64,000 nt of DNA from Variovorax sp. SG517 (GCF_013376045.1 NZ_JABMJG010000010.1:248001-312000); one strand, 5' to 3'; numbered from the stretch's first letter, positions 17,224 to 25,755 are shown. The notes: generated by a model not told the origin, from the sequence alone. Program-made: numbers and translations.

Positions 17224-18234
17224 GTGAAAGCGCGTTCCAGTTCGTCCAAGGAGCCAGTCACCGTGAAGAAACCCGCCGCCAAGGCCACGCCAGCAACCAA
17301 GCCCGCCGTCAAGAAGGCGACGGCTGCGAAGCAGGCTGTACCTGCGGCCGCGAAGGCTTCCGGTTCCGCGACCAAGGAGAAGAGCGAGAAGAGCGCGCCG
17401 TCCAAAAAGCCCGCAGCACCACCGGCCAAGGCCGCGACCGCTGCGACAAAGAAGTCCGCCAAGCCTGCAACTGCCGCCACCAAGACCGCGGGCGCGGGCT
17501 CATCGTCATCCAAACCCGTCGGCCGCCCTGCTGCCGTTCCTTCTGTCCCCCCGATCCCCATGAAAAAAACGGCTGCCGCCTCCACCTCCGCCCCGGCGAC
17601 ACCCTCGATGCCCGCCCAAACCGCCACGCCCGCTCCCGCCGCGCGTGGTGGCCGCGTGTCCCGGCTGTCGCAACTGACCGTCCCCTCGATGCCGCAGTCG
17701 GTGGCATCGACGGCCGCCAAGTCCACTTTCTCGCAAAGCCATTCCAACGCGCTGGTGCCTCCGCCGCCCCTCGCCATCAAGAAAGATCCGAAACTGGCCA
17801 ACAACTGGAAAACCAAGTCGCCCGCCGAACTGAGCGATGCCGAAGTCATTGCCATGCCCGACGACGAGTACATGAACGAAAAGCAGATGGCGTTCTTCCG
17901 CCTGAAGCTCGAAGAACTCAAGCGCGGCATCCTCGAGAACGCCGGCGAGACCACCGAGCACCTGCGTGAAGACACGGTGGTCGTGCCCGACCCGGCCGAC
18001 CGCGCCACCATCGAGGAAGAGCACGCCCTGGAACTGCGCACCCGCGACCGCGAGCGCAAGCTGCTCAAGAAGATCGAGCAGTCGATCCAGCGCATCGACG
18101 CCGGCGACTACGGCTACTGCGACGAGACCGGCGAGCCCATCGGCGTCGGCCGCCTGCTGGCCCGCCCGACCGCGACGCTTTCGCTCGAGGCGCAGCAGCG
18201 CCGCGAACTCAAGCAGAAGATGTTCGGGGATTGA
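17224..18234 (+). CDS. dksA: DksA/TraR-family RNA polymerase regulator with a long Lys/Ala-rich N-terminal extension
   Basis: DksA binds the secondary channel of RNA polymerase and works with ppGpp. The C-terminal 150 residues are DksA: LSDAEVIAMPDDEYMNEKQM, the coiled coil with EELKRGILENAGETTEHLRE, and GDYGYCDETGEPIGVGRLLARP. Only one of the four usual zinc cysteines is present; the second pair is replaced in TLSLEAQQRRELKQK, a variant also seen in other Proteobacteria. Residues 1 to about 185 are a low-complexity tail rich in K, A, P, S and T, like a histone H1 or AlgP tail. The GTG at 17224 follows a strong GGAGGAGA; normal DksA is about 150 residues. Confidence 0.88.
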   Translation: MKARSSSSKEPVTVKKPAAKATPATKPAVKKATAAKQAVPAAAKASGSATKEKSEKSAPSKKPAAPPAKAATAATKKSAKPATAATKTAGAGSSSSKPVGRPAAVPSVPPIPMKKTAAASTSAPATPSMPAQTATPAPAARGGRVSRLSQLTVPSMPQSVASTAAKSTFSQSHSNALVPPPPLAIKKDPKLANNWKTKSPAELSDAEVIAMPDDEYMNEKQMAFFRLKLEELKRGILENAGETTEHLREDTVVVPDPADRATIEEEHALELRTRDRERKLLKKIEQSIQRIDAGDYGYCDETGEPIGVGRLLARPTATLSLEAQQRRELKQKMFGD

Positions 18235-18288
18235 AGCGAGCACAAGGTAGATAAACGCCAGCGTCTTCTCTTCGATAGCCTTCGCCGA

Positions 18289-19965
18289 ATGCCAAAGGAA
18301 GAATCGGGCCGCCTTCTGTCCAAGGTGGCCAAGTTTGTCCGCAATCCCCTGAAGGATTGGTCGGAGCTGGATGCCCCTGCGTCCGCCGCGCCCTCGGATT
18401 CCTCGCTGCCCGCGCAGACCTACAGCCGGGAGATGCTCAAGGAGATGATCGAGCGGCGCCAGCGCAACGATTTCGTGCGCCGGCGCGAGTTCGACATGCT
18501 GCGCAAGCTGCGCCAGCGCGAGGCCGCCGCGCATGCCTTCGAGGCGACGGTCACGCCGTCGTCCTTCAACATCAACAGCTCCTCCGAAAGGTCGGAGGGC
18601 CGCGCGCTCACGCTCAAGAAGATCGACGAGATCGAGCAGCAGATGTCGCAGCAGTGGTGGAAGGGGCGGGGGCCGAACGGCGAAACGCTCGTCAATCCGC
18701 CGCCCGACGCCGGCGCGGAAACCCTGCCGCCGGTGCACACCGACGAGCTGCTCTCCGAGCCCGCGGAGGCCCTGCCCGCCGCGGCGGTGACCCCGACCGG
18801 CGCCGCCGCTCCGGCCGTGGCCGAAGGCGTGCCGTTGCTGTCGTCGCGCCTTGCGCACGACGGCGCGCTCGAGGAAGCGGTAATCCGCTTCGCGCACGGC
18901 GACGACACGGGCGCCGAGGCGATCCTGCTGCAGGCCCTGGCTTCCCCGCCCGACAGCGTGTCGCCCGTCGAGAGCGCGACCGACGCAACCAACGAGCGCG
19001 ACGACAACCGCTGGCGCGCGCTCTTCGACCTGTACCGCGCGACCGGCGACGCCGCAAAGTTCGCCGCCGCCCGCATGCGCTACGCGCAGCGCATGCGGCG
19101 CATGGGTCCCGATTGGGTTTCCCTGGAAGAGCTGGCCCGCAGCGTCAAGGCCGTCACCGCCAGCGAGGACGCTGCCGGGGTGGCTGCCGAGGGCGCCCAC
19201 GGCCAGGCCGACTGGACCTGCCCCACGCGCCTGGGACGCGAGGGCCTGATGGAGCTCACCCGGGCGCTGTCGAAGGCCGGCTCGGTCTGGACGCTCGACT
19301 GGCGCGGGCTTCATGCCGTCGAGCCCGAGGCTGCCGCGCCGCTGCGCGTGCTGTTCACCCACTGGGCCGATTCGCCGGTTCAGCTTCGCTTCATGGGCTC
19401 GGCGCAGCTGCTGGCCGTGCTGGCCGAGGCCGCGCCCAACAACGAGCGCGGCACCGACGACGTCTGGTGGCAGCTGCACCTCGCGGCGCTGCGCTTGATG
19501 CACCTGCCCGACGACTTCGAGCTGGTGGCGCTCAACTACTGCATCACCTACGAGGTGTCGCCGCCCGCCTGGCAGGACCCGAAGGGCGAATGCACCTCGC
19601 TGGCCGCGCCGCCCGCGAGCCGGCCCAGCTCGGTGTGGTCGCTGCTGTCGGTCGGCGGCGACTCCGAGAGCTTCCCGTCCACCGACAGCGGCTTTGCCGC
19701 GCTGGCGGGCGACCTGCGCGGCGAGTCGCTGTCGAACTGGCAGCGGCTGGACCACGACCTGCGCCACACCACCGCGCCCGTCATCTCGTGCGCCGCGCTG
19801 CTGCGCATGGACCTCGCCGCCGCTGGCACGCTGCTGAGCTGGGTGCGCGCGCGCGATGCCAACGGCGAGCGCGTGCAGTTCGTCGATGCGCACCGGCTGA
19901 TTGCGGCGCTGTTCAACCTGGTAGGCATTGCCGATCACGCGACCGTGGCGGTTAGAAAAAACTAA
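18289..19965 (+). CDS. STAS-like domain protein of unknown function
   Basis: 558 residues, no signal peptide. The N-terminal third is polar and charged with predicted helices (EMLKEMIERRQRNDFVRRRE, TLKKIDEIEQQMSQQWW). A middle helical region with an alanine-rich linker may be TPR-like (EEAVIRFAHGDDTGAEAILL). The last 240 residues contain a segment like an STAS/anti-sigma-antagonist or MlaB fold: GLMELTRALSKAGSVWTLDW, then PLRVLFTHWADSPVQLRF. I do not recognise a characterised homologue. It starts 54 bases after the dksA-like gene and ends 58 bases before hslV. Role unknown. Confidence 0.7.
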   Translation: MPKEESGRLLSKVAKFVRNPLKDWSELDAPASAAPSDSSLPAQTYSREMLKEMIERRQRNDFVRRREFDMLRKLRQREAAAHAFEATVTPSSFNINSSSERSEGRALTLKKIDEIEQQMSQQWWKGRGPNGETLVNPPPDAGAETLPPVHTDELLSEPAEALPAAAVTPTGAAAPAVAEGVPLLSSRLAHDGALEEAVIRFAHGDDTGAEAILLQALASPPDSVSPVESATDATNERDDNRWRALFDLYRATGDAAKFAAARMRYAQRMRRMGPDWVSLEELARSVKAVTASEDAAGVAAEGAHGQADWTCPTRLGREGLMELTRALSKAGSVWTLDWRGLHAVEPEAAAPLRVLFTHWADSPVQLRFMGSAQLLAVLAEAAPNNERGTDDVWWQLHLAALRLMHLPDDFELVALNYCITYEVSPPAWQDPKGECTSLAAPPASRPSSVWSLLSVGGDSESFPSTDSGFAALAGDLRGESLSNWQRLDHDLRHTTAPVISCAALLRMDLAAAGTLLSWVRARDANGERVQFVDAHRLIAALFNLVGIADHATVAVRKN

Positions 19966-20023
19966 GGGATCGGCCGGCCCCCGCACGGGTTGCATTGCCT
20001 TCGGCCACCCCCAGATGGCTGCG

Positions 20024-20569
20024 ATGGAACAGTTTCACGGCACCACCATCGTGAGCGTGCGCCGCAAGACCCCCCAGGGCGACCAGGTCGCCATCGGCGG
20101 GGACGGGCAGGTCACTCTCGGCAACATCGTCATCAAGGGCACGGCGCGCAAGGTGCGCCGCCTCTATCACGGCAAGGTGCTTGCCGGCTTCGCGGGCGCC
20201 ACCGCGGATGCCTTCACGCTCTTCGAGCGCTTCGAGGCCAAGCTCGAGAAGCACCAGGGGCACCTGACCCGCGCCGCGGTCGAGCTCACCAAGGACTGGC
20301 GCACCGACCGCGTGCTGCGCAAGCTCGAGGCCATGCTCGCGGTGGCCGACGCCACCACCTCCCTCATCATCACCGGCAACGGCGACGTGCTGGAGCCCGA
20401 GGACGGCGTGATCGCCATCGGCTCGGGCGGCGCGTATGCGCAGTCGGCGGCCAAGGCGCTGATCGAGAACACCGAGCTTTCGGCCGAGCAGATCGTGCGC
20501 AAATCGCTGGCGATCGCCGGAGAAATCTGCATTTACACGAACATGAACCACACGGTGGAAGCGCTCTGA
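20024..20569 (+). CDS. hslV: ATP-dependent protease subunit HslV
   Basis: The proteolytic subunit of the HslVU protease, a double hexamer that degrades misfolded and regulatory proteins. It is 181 residues, normal for the family. The start at 20024 gives MEQFHGTTIVSVRR: removal of the short propeptide exposes the catalytic threonine of TTIV. Proteasome-like core motifs follow, including GDGQVTLG and GSGGAYAQSAAKAL. An ATG at 20015 would add three residues. Two bases separate it from hslU. Confidence 0.96.
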   Translation: MEQFHGTTIVSVRRKTPQGDQVAIGGDGQVTLGNIVIKGTARKVRRLYHGKVLAGFAGATADAFTLFERFEAKLEKHQGHLTRAAVELTKDWRTDRVLRKLEAMLAVADATTSLIITGNGDVLEPEDGVIAIGSGGAYAQSAAKALIENTELSAEQIVRKSLAIAGEICIYTNMNHTVEAL

Positions 20570-20571
20570 CC

Positions 20572-21900
20572 ATGTCCATGACCCCCCAGGAGATCGTCTC
20601 CGAGCTCGACAACCACATCGTCGGCCAGCCGGCAGCCAAGCGCGCCGTGGCCATCGCCCTGCGCAACCGCTGGCGCCGCCAGCAGGTGGACGACAAGCTG
20701 CGCCACGAGATCACGCCGAAGAACATCCTCATGATCGGCCCCACGGGCGTGGGCAAGACCGAGATCGCCCGCCGCCTCGCGCGACTGGCCGACGCGCCCT
20801 TCATCAAGGTCGAGGCCACCAAGTTCACCGAGGTGGGCTACGTGGGCAAGGACGTCGACTCCATCATCCGAGACCTGGCCGAGATCGCCGTCAAGCAGAC
20901 GCGCGAGGCCGAGAGCATTAAGGTGCGCGCGCGCGCCGAGGATGCCGCCGAGGAGCGCATCCTCGACGTGCTGCTGCCCCAGGCGCGCAGCGCCGACGGC
21001 AGCTCCACCGCGACCGACGCCAGCAACGCCACCCGCCAGGCCTTCCGCAAGAAGCTGCGCGAGCATCAGCTCGACGACAAGGAGATCGAGCTCGACCTCG
21101 CCGAGACCCGCGCCCCGCTGGAGATCATGGGCCCGGCCGGCATGGAGGAAATGACCGAGCAGCTGCGCGGCATGTTCGGCCAGCTCGGCGGAGGCAAGCG
21201 CAAGACGCGCAAGCTCAAGATCGCCGAGGCGCTGCGCCTCCTGACCGACGAGGAAGCCGCCAAGCTGGTCAACGAGGACGAGATCCGCACGCAGGCGATC
21301 GCCAATGCCGAGCAGAACGGCATCGTCTTCATCGACGAGATCGACAAGGTCGCCACCCGCAGCGAATCCCAGGGCTCCGACGTGTCGCGCCAGGGCGTGC
21401 AGCGCGACCTGCTGCCGCTGGTGGAGGGCACGGCCGTCACCACCAAGTACGGCGTGGTGCGCACCGACCACATGCTGTTCATCGCGAGCGGGGCCTTCCA
21501 CCTGAGCAAGCCCAGCGACCTCATTCCCGAGCTGCAGGGGCGCTTTCCGATCCGCGTGGAGCTGCAGTCGCTCTCGGTGGCGGACTTCGAGAGCATCCTC
21601 ACGCAGACCCGTGCGTCGCTCGTGAAGCAGTACCAGGCGCTGCTCGCCACCGAGGGCGTGACGCTCGAATTCACGCCCGAGGGCGTGAACCGGCTGGCCA
21701 CCATCGCCTTCGAGGTGAACGAGCGCACCGAGAACATCGGCGCACGCCGTTTGTCGACCGTGATGGAGCGCCTGCTGGATGAGGTAAGCTTCGACGCGAC
21801 CCGCCTCGAAGGGCAATCGATCCGCATCGATGCCGCCTATGTCGACCAGCGCCTTGCGGCACTAAGTCACGACGAAGACCTTTCGCGCTTCATCCTCTGA
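20572..21900 (+). CDS. hslU: HslU unfoldase ATPase of the HslVU protease
   Basis: AAA+ ATPase that unfolds substrates and feeds them to HslV. The 442-residue protein starts with TPQEIVSELDNHIVGQPAAK, has Walker A GPTGVGKTEIARRLA (about residue 56), the pore motif GYVGKDVDSIIRDL, an inserted I domain (about residues 110-240) with acidic and charged helices, Walker B IVFIDEIDKVA, and the C-terminal ENIGARRLSTVMERLL. It ends DLSRFIL, the C-terminal tail that docks into HslV. It forms a bicistronic unit with hslV. Confidence 0.97.
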   Translation: MSMTPQEIVSELDNHIVGQPAAKRAVAIALRNRWRRQQVDDKLRHEITPKNILMIGPTGVGKTEIARRLARLADAPFIKVEATKFTEVGYVGKDVDSIIRDLAEIAVKQTREAESIKVRARAEDAAEERILDVLLPQARSADGSSTATDASNATRQAFRKKLREHQLDDKEIELDLAETRAPLEIMGPAGMEEMTEQLRGMFGQLGGGKRKTRKLKIAEALRLLTDEEAAKLVNEDEIRTQAIANAEQNGIVFIDEIDKVATRSESQGSDVSRQGVQRDLLPLVEGTAVTTKYGVVRTDHMLFIASGAFHLSKPSDLIPELQGRFPIRVELQSLSVADFESILTQTRASLVKQYQALLATEGVTLEFTPEGVNRLATIAFEVNERTENIGARRLSTVMERLLDEVSFDATRLEGQSIRIDAAYVDQRLAALSHDEDLSRFIL

Positions 21901-21976
21901 AGCCGCTTCTCTCTCCCCCTGTAACGGGGGAATCCTTCACGCATCACTTTCACTGCGTGAGCTAAGTGCTTAATTC

Positions 21977-22027
21977 TCAACGAAATTCGCCGATTCCAAG
22001 GATTTGGAATCGGCGCTAAGTCGTTGA
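21977..22027. repeat. Long interrupted hairpin between hslU and mraZ
   Basis: TCAACGA (21977-21983) pairs with TCGTTGA (22021-22027), and inside it a perfect 12-bp stem (21988-21999 with 22004-22015) closes a GGAT loop. The inner arms read CGCCGATTCCAA and TTGGAATCGGCG. No T tract follows, so it is not a standard terminator. A smaller repeat, TCACGCA...TGCGTGA, lies at 21938-21961. It could stabilise the hslU mRNA end or bind a protein. Confidence 0.6.
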
Positions 22028-22058
22028 TTCCATTACAAAAAATAGCCCAAACGGCCAG

Positions 22059-22127
22059 TTGCTTCCGAAGTGTTTCCTGCTACAGTGCAAAAAAGTGCAG
22101 TTAAGTGGGAAAAAGTGCGGGTAGTGC
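22059..22127 (+). promoter_or_regulatory. dcw promoter overlapping a 10-bp-period MraZ operator
   Basis: TTGCTT (22059-22064), 16 bases, TACAGT (22081-22086) is a good sigma70 promoter. The element AGTG followed by C or G repeats at 22084, 22094, 22104 and 22114, exactly 10 bp apart, and again at 22123. This matches known MraZ operators (three or four TGGGN-like boxes with 5-bp spacers) and overlaps the expected transcription start. MraZ should therefore repress its own operon here. Confidence 0.8.
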
Positions 22128-22172
22128 CCCTTTCGGGTGCCGCAGCACTCCCAACACAGGGGTTTCGTGGTC

Positions 22173-22601
22173 GTGTTTCAAGGCGCTTCATCGCTCAGTC
22201 TGGATGCCAAGGGGCGGCTCTCCGTGCCGACCCGGCATCGTGACGTCCTGAGCGCGACGGCAGGCGGCCAGCTCACGATCACCAAGCATCCGCACGGATG
22301 CCTGATGGTGTTCCCCCGTCCCGAATGGGAAAAATTCCGCGAGCGCATCGCCGCGCTGCCGATGTCGGCCCAGTGGTGGAAGCGCGTCTTCCTGGGCAAC
22401 GCCATGGACGTCGAGATGGATGGCACCGGCCGCATCCTGGTGTCGCCCGAGCTGCGCGCGGCCACCGGCATCACGCGCGAGACGCTGCTGCTGGGCATGG
22501 GCAACCACTTCGAGCTCTGGGACAAGGCCACCTACGAGGCCAAGGAGGCCGAGGCCACCCAGGGCGAGATGCCGGACGTATTCCAGGACTTCGCGTTCTG
22601 A
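22173..22601 (+). CDS. mraZ: Transcriptional regulator MraZ
   Basis: DNA-binding AbrB/SpoVT-fold regulator of the division and cell wall cluster; in E. coli it represses its own promoter. The 142-residue protein has two MraZ repeats with signatures DAKGRLSVPTRHRD and DGTGRILVSPELRAATGI. I use the GTG at 22173 (reads FQGASSLSLDAKGR) because AGGGG lies about 10 bases upstream and the length then equals the usual size. It is the first gene of the cluster; the stop is nine bases before rsmH. Confidence 0.94.
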   Translation: MFQGASSLSLDAKGRLSVPTRHRDVLSATAGGQLTITKHPHGCLMVFPRPEWEKFRERIAALPMSAQWWKRVFLGNAMDVEMDGTGRILVSPELRAATGITRETLLLGMGNHFELWDKATYEAKEAEATQGEMPDVFQDFAF

Positions 22602-22609
22602 GGGGCATC

Positions 22610-23533
22610 GTGAACACGCCCTGGACCCACACGACCGTCTTGCTCGGTGAGGCGGTGGAAGCTCTTCTATCCGGCAGCACGGCGGCCACCGGCACCTACG
22701 TGGACGCCACCTTCGGAAGAGGAGGGCACGCGCGCGCGATCCTCGCGCGGCTGGCGCCGGAAGGCAGGCTCATCGCATTCGACAAGGATGCGGAAGCAGT
22801 GGCCGAAGCAGCGCGCATCTCCGATGCGCGTTTTTCCATCCGCCACCAGGGATTCCGTTCGATCGGCGAGCTGCCCGATGCGAGCGTCGCGGGCCTGCTC
22901 ATGGACCTGGGCGTGAGCTCGCCGCAGATCGACAACCCGGTGCGCGGTTTCAGTTTTCGTTTCGATGGTCCGCTCGACATGCGCATGGACACCACGCGCG
23001 GCGAGAGCGTGGCCGAGTGGCTGGCAACGGCCGAACTACAGCAGATTGCAGAGGTGATCCGTGACTATGGCGAAGAACGGTTTGCTGTTCAGATTGCAAA
23101 GGCGATTGTTGCTCGCCGACAAGAACGGGGCCCAATTTCAACCACCACCGAACTGGCCGAGCTCGTGGCTGGCACGGTCAAAACCCGCGAGCCGGGCCAG
23201 AACCCTGCAACGCGCACATTTCAGGCTTTTCGGATTTTCATCAACGCCGAGCTTGAAGAGCTGCAACAAGCGCTAGAAGCCAGCCTGTCGGTGCTGAAGC
23301 CCGGTGGACGGCTCGCGGTCATCAGCTTCCATTCGCTGGAGGACCGCATCGTCAAGCAGTTCATCGCGAAGCACTCGAAGGAGGTCTACGACCGCCGCGC
23401 GCCGTTCGCCGCGCCCAAGGCCATGAAGCTGCGTGCGCTGGAGCGCATCAAGCCCTCGGAGGCCGAGGTGAGCGGCAATCCGCGAGCGCGCAGCGCCATT
23501 CTGCGAGTGGCAGAACGAACGGAGGCCCCATGA
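22610..23533 (+). CDS. rsmH: 16S rRNA m4C1402 methyltransferase RsmH
   Basis: Methylates N4 of C1402 in 16S rRNA (formerly MraW). 307 residues beginning NTPWTHTTVLLGEAVEAL, a SAM-binding DATFGRGGHARAILARL, AGLLMDLGVSSPQIDNPVRG and FSFRFDGPLDMRMD, then FQAFRIFINAELEEL and the C-terminal GRLAVISFHSLEDRIVKQF. A GTG start with GAGGGG just upstream fits the canonical N-terminus. Confidence 0.96.
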   Translation: MNTPWTHTTVLLGEAVEALLSGSTAATGTYVDATFGRGGHARAILARLAPEGRLIAFDKDAEAVAEAARISDARFSIRHQGFRSIGELPDASVAGLLMDLGVSSPQIDNPVRGFSFRFDGPLDMRMDTTRGESVAEWLATAELQQIAEVIRDYGEERFAVQIAKAIVARRQERGPISTTTELAELVAGTVKTREPGQNPATRTFQAFRIFINAELEELQQALEASLSVLKPGGRLAVISFHSLEDRIVKQFIAKHSKEVYDRRAPFAAPKAMKLRALERIKPSEAEVSGNPRARSAILRVAERTEAP

Positions 23534-23558
23534 GCGCCGCCCGGCCGCCCGAAGGCGC

Positions 23559-23617
23559 TCGCCCCCTCGCTTGCGAGGGGGTTGGCGAAGCCGCGCAGCG
23601 GCGCAGCCTGGGGGAGG
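23559..23617 (+). repeat. Short palindromic intergenic repeat, copy 1 (rsmH/ftsL)
   Basis: A partial copy of the repeat family also seen near 40.4, 47.1, 54.2 and 59.1 kb. It contains a perfect stem CCCCCTCGC-tt-GCGAGGGGG, then GGCGAAGC and a terminal CGCAGCCTGGGGG. The end of the element, GGGGGAGG, lies about ten bases before the ftsL ATG and appears to be its ribosome binding site. Confidence 0.7.
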
Positions 23618-23627
23618 TTCTCTAGCC

Positions 23628-24002
23628 ATGGCCCGCGTGAACCTGCTCCTGCTGATGGCCGTCATTGCGACGGCTTTGTACCTTGTGCACACCCAGTACC
23701 TGTCGCGCCAGCTCTACACCGAGCTCGACCGCGTGCAGCAGGACGCCCGCCGCCTGGAAACCGAGCGCGACCGCCTGCAGGTCGAGAAGCGCGCGCAGGC
23801 CACGCCGCTGCGCGTCGAGCGGCTCGCCAAGGAGCAGCTGCAGATGCGCACCACCTCCCCGGCGATCACGCAATACGTGCGGCCCGACGGCTCCGTGATT
23901 CCCGCCGTCGCACCGGTGGCGCCGACGCCGGCCGTCACCACCGCCAAGCCGGCAGCCAAACCCGCGGCCAAACCGGCCACCGCAGCGAGGGCCGCGCGAT
24001 GA
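23628..24002 (+). CDS. ftsL: Cell division protein FtsL
   Basis: Small bitopic divisome protein that with FtsB and FtsQ forms a scaffold activating FtsW/FtsI. The 124-residue protein has a very short cytoplasmic start, one membrane helix (about residues 4-24, LLLLMAVIATALYLVH) and a periplasmic leucine-zipper-like coiled coil (YTELDRVQQDARRLETERDR). The C-terminus has a low-complexity tail, KPAAKPAAKPATAARAAR, absent from most FtsL. The stop overlaps ftsI as ATGA. Confidence 0.93.
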   Translation: MARVNLLLLMAVIATALYLVHTQYLSRQLYTELDRVQQDARRLETERDRLQVEKRAQATPLRVERLAKEQLQMRTTSPAITQYVRPDGSVIPAVAPVAPTPAVTTAKPAAKPAAKPATAARAAR

Positions 24003-25753
24003 CCCGTGGCAACCGCAGCGTCCGCTACACCACCAGCCCCTTGCTCGCGAGCAAGACGCCGGTCTGGCGCAGCAAGCTCATCGTGGCCGGCATCGCCTTC
24101 GGCTTCCTGGTGCTGGCCGGCCGCGCGGCCTACGTGCAGGTCATCGGCAACAGCTTCTTCCAGCGCCAGGGCGAGGTGCGCTTCGCGCGAACGCTCGAAC
24201 TGCCGGCCAATCGCGGCCGCATCCTCGACCGCAACGGGCTCATCCTCGCCTCGAGCGTGGTCGCGCCCAGCATCTGGGCCATTCCGGAGGACATCGAGCG
24301 CGACGACCCCGAGGTGCGCGCCAAGCTCAAGCAGGTGGCCAAGCTGCTGGAGATGTCGCAGAAGGACTTCGACAAGAAGCTCGAAGACGAGGACAAGACC
24401 TTCGTCTGGATCAAGCGCCAGGTCGACGAGCCCATCGCCAAGCAGATCGCGGCGATGAACCTCAAGGGCATCTACCAGCGCAAGGAATACAAGCGCCAGT
24501 ACCCCGAGGGCGAGGCCGCCGCGCACGTGGTGGGCTTCACCAACGTGGAAGACAACGGCCAGGAAGGCATCGAGCTGGCCTTCAACAAGGACCTGGCCGG
24601 CAAGGCCGGCTCGCGCCGCGTCATCAAGGACCGCCTGGGCCGCGTGGTCGAGGGCGTGGGCGAGACCGTGCCGCCGCTGGACGGCAAGGACATCCAGCTC
24701 AGCGTCGACAGCAAGGTGCAGTTCTTCGCCTACCAGAAGCTGCGCGACGCCGTGACCGCGCGCAAGGCCAAGGCCGGCAGCGTGGTGGTGCTCGACTCCG
24801 TCACCGGCGAGGTGCTGGCGCTGGCCAACTACCCGAGCTACGTGCCCGACAAGCGCCAGAACCTCACCGGCGAGCAGCTGCGCAACCGCGCGCTCACGGA
24901 CACCTTCGAGCCCGGCTCGACCATGAAGCCGATCACGGTGGGCATGGCGCTGGAGGCCGGCCGCGTGAAGCCCTCGACGCTGATCGAAACCGGGCCCGGC
25001 CGCTACCAGATCGGCGGCTTCACCATCAGCGACACGCACAACTACGGCGCGCTGACGGTCGAGGGCGTGATCCAGAAGTCGAGCAACGTCGGCGCGCTCA
25101 AGATCGCCCAGAAGATGACCCCGCACGAGATGTGGGACACCTACACCGCGCTGGGCTATGGCCAGAAGCCGCAGATCCAGTTCCCCGGCGCCGTGACCGG
25201 CCGGCTGCGCCCCTGGAAGACCTGGAAGCCGGTCGAGCAGGCCACCATGGCCTACGGCTACGGCCTGTCGGCGTCGCTGTTCCAGATGGCGCATTCGTAC
25301 ACCGCGTTCGCGCACGACGGCTCGCTCATCCCGGTGACCATCCTGAAGAACTCCGAGCCGCCGGTGGGCGTGCGCGTGTTCTCGCCGTCCAACGCGCTGG
25401 CGGTGCGCAAGATGCTGCAGATGGCCGCGGGCCCGGGCGGCACCGGCACGCGCGCGCAGACGGTCGGCTATTCGGTCGGCGGCAAGTCGGGCACGGCCCA
25501 CAAGCAGGTCGGCAAGGGCTACGCCAGCAACAAGTACCGCGCGTGGTTCACCGGCATGGCGCCTATCGAGAAGCCGCGCATCATCGTCGCGGTGATGATC
25601 GACGAGCCTAGCGACGGCCAGTATTTCGGCGGCCTGGCGGCCGCTCCCGTGTTCAGCGAGGTCGTGCAGCAGACGCTGCGCATGATGAACGTACCGCCCG
25701 ACCTGGCGGTCAAACCGCTTGTGATGACGCAGGGCGTCGACGAGAGCTTCTGA
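23999..25753 (+). CDS. ftsI: Penicillin-binding protein 3, septal transpeptidase FtsI
   Basis: Septum-specific peptidoglycan transpeptidase, partner of FtsW. 584 residues: a single N-terminal membrane anchor (about residues 22-44), a PBP dimerisation domain with NRGRILDRNGLILASS, and the transpeptidase domain with S307-T-M-K310, the SSN motif in IQKSSNVGALKI, and K496-S-G-T499. FEPGSTMKP and the KSGT in place of KTG are usual for this group. Directly overlaps ftsL. Confidence 0.97.
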   Translation: MTRGNRSVRYTTSPLLASKTPVWRSKLIVAGIAFGFLVLAGRAAYVQVIGNSFFQRQGEVRFARTLELPANRGRILDRNGLILASSVVAPSIWAIPEDIERDDPEVRAKLKQVAKLLEMSQKDFDKKLEDEDKTFVWIKRQVDEPIAKQIAAMNLKGIYQRKEYKRQYPEGEAAAHVVGFTNVEDNGQEGIELAFNKDLAGKAGSRRVIKDRLGRVVEGVGETVPPLDGKDIQLSVDSKVQFFAYQKLRDAVTARKAKAGSVVVLDSVTGEVLALANYPSYVPDKRQNLTGEQLRNRALTDTFEPGSTMKPITVGMALEAGRVKPSTLIETGPGRYQIGGFTISDTHNYGALTVEGVIQKSSNVGALKIAQKMTPHEMWDTYTALGYGQKPQIQFPGAVTGRLRPWKTWKPVEQATMAYGYGLSASLFQMAHSYTAFAHDGSLIPVTILKNSEPPVGVRVFSPSNALAVRKMLQMAAGPGGTGTRAQTVGYSVGGKSGTAHKQVGKGYASNKYRAWFTGMAPIEKPRIIVAVMIDEPSDGQYFGGLAAAPVFSEVVQQTLRMMNVPPDLAVKPLVMTQGVDESF

Positions 25754-25755
25754 AC

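Noticed and set aside
17506..19995. A minus-strand open frame of 829 codons opposite the dksA-like and STAS-like genes
   Set aside because: Same cause; the plus strand has the family matches, ribosome sites and codon pattern.
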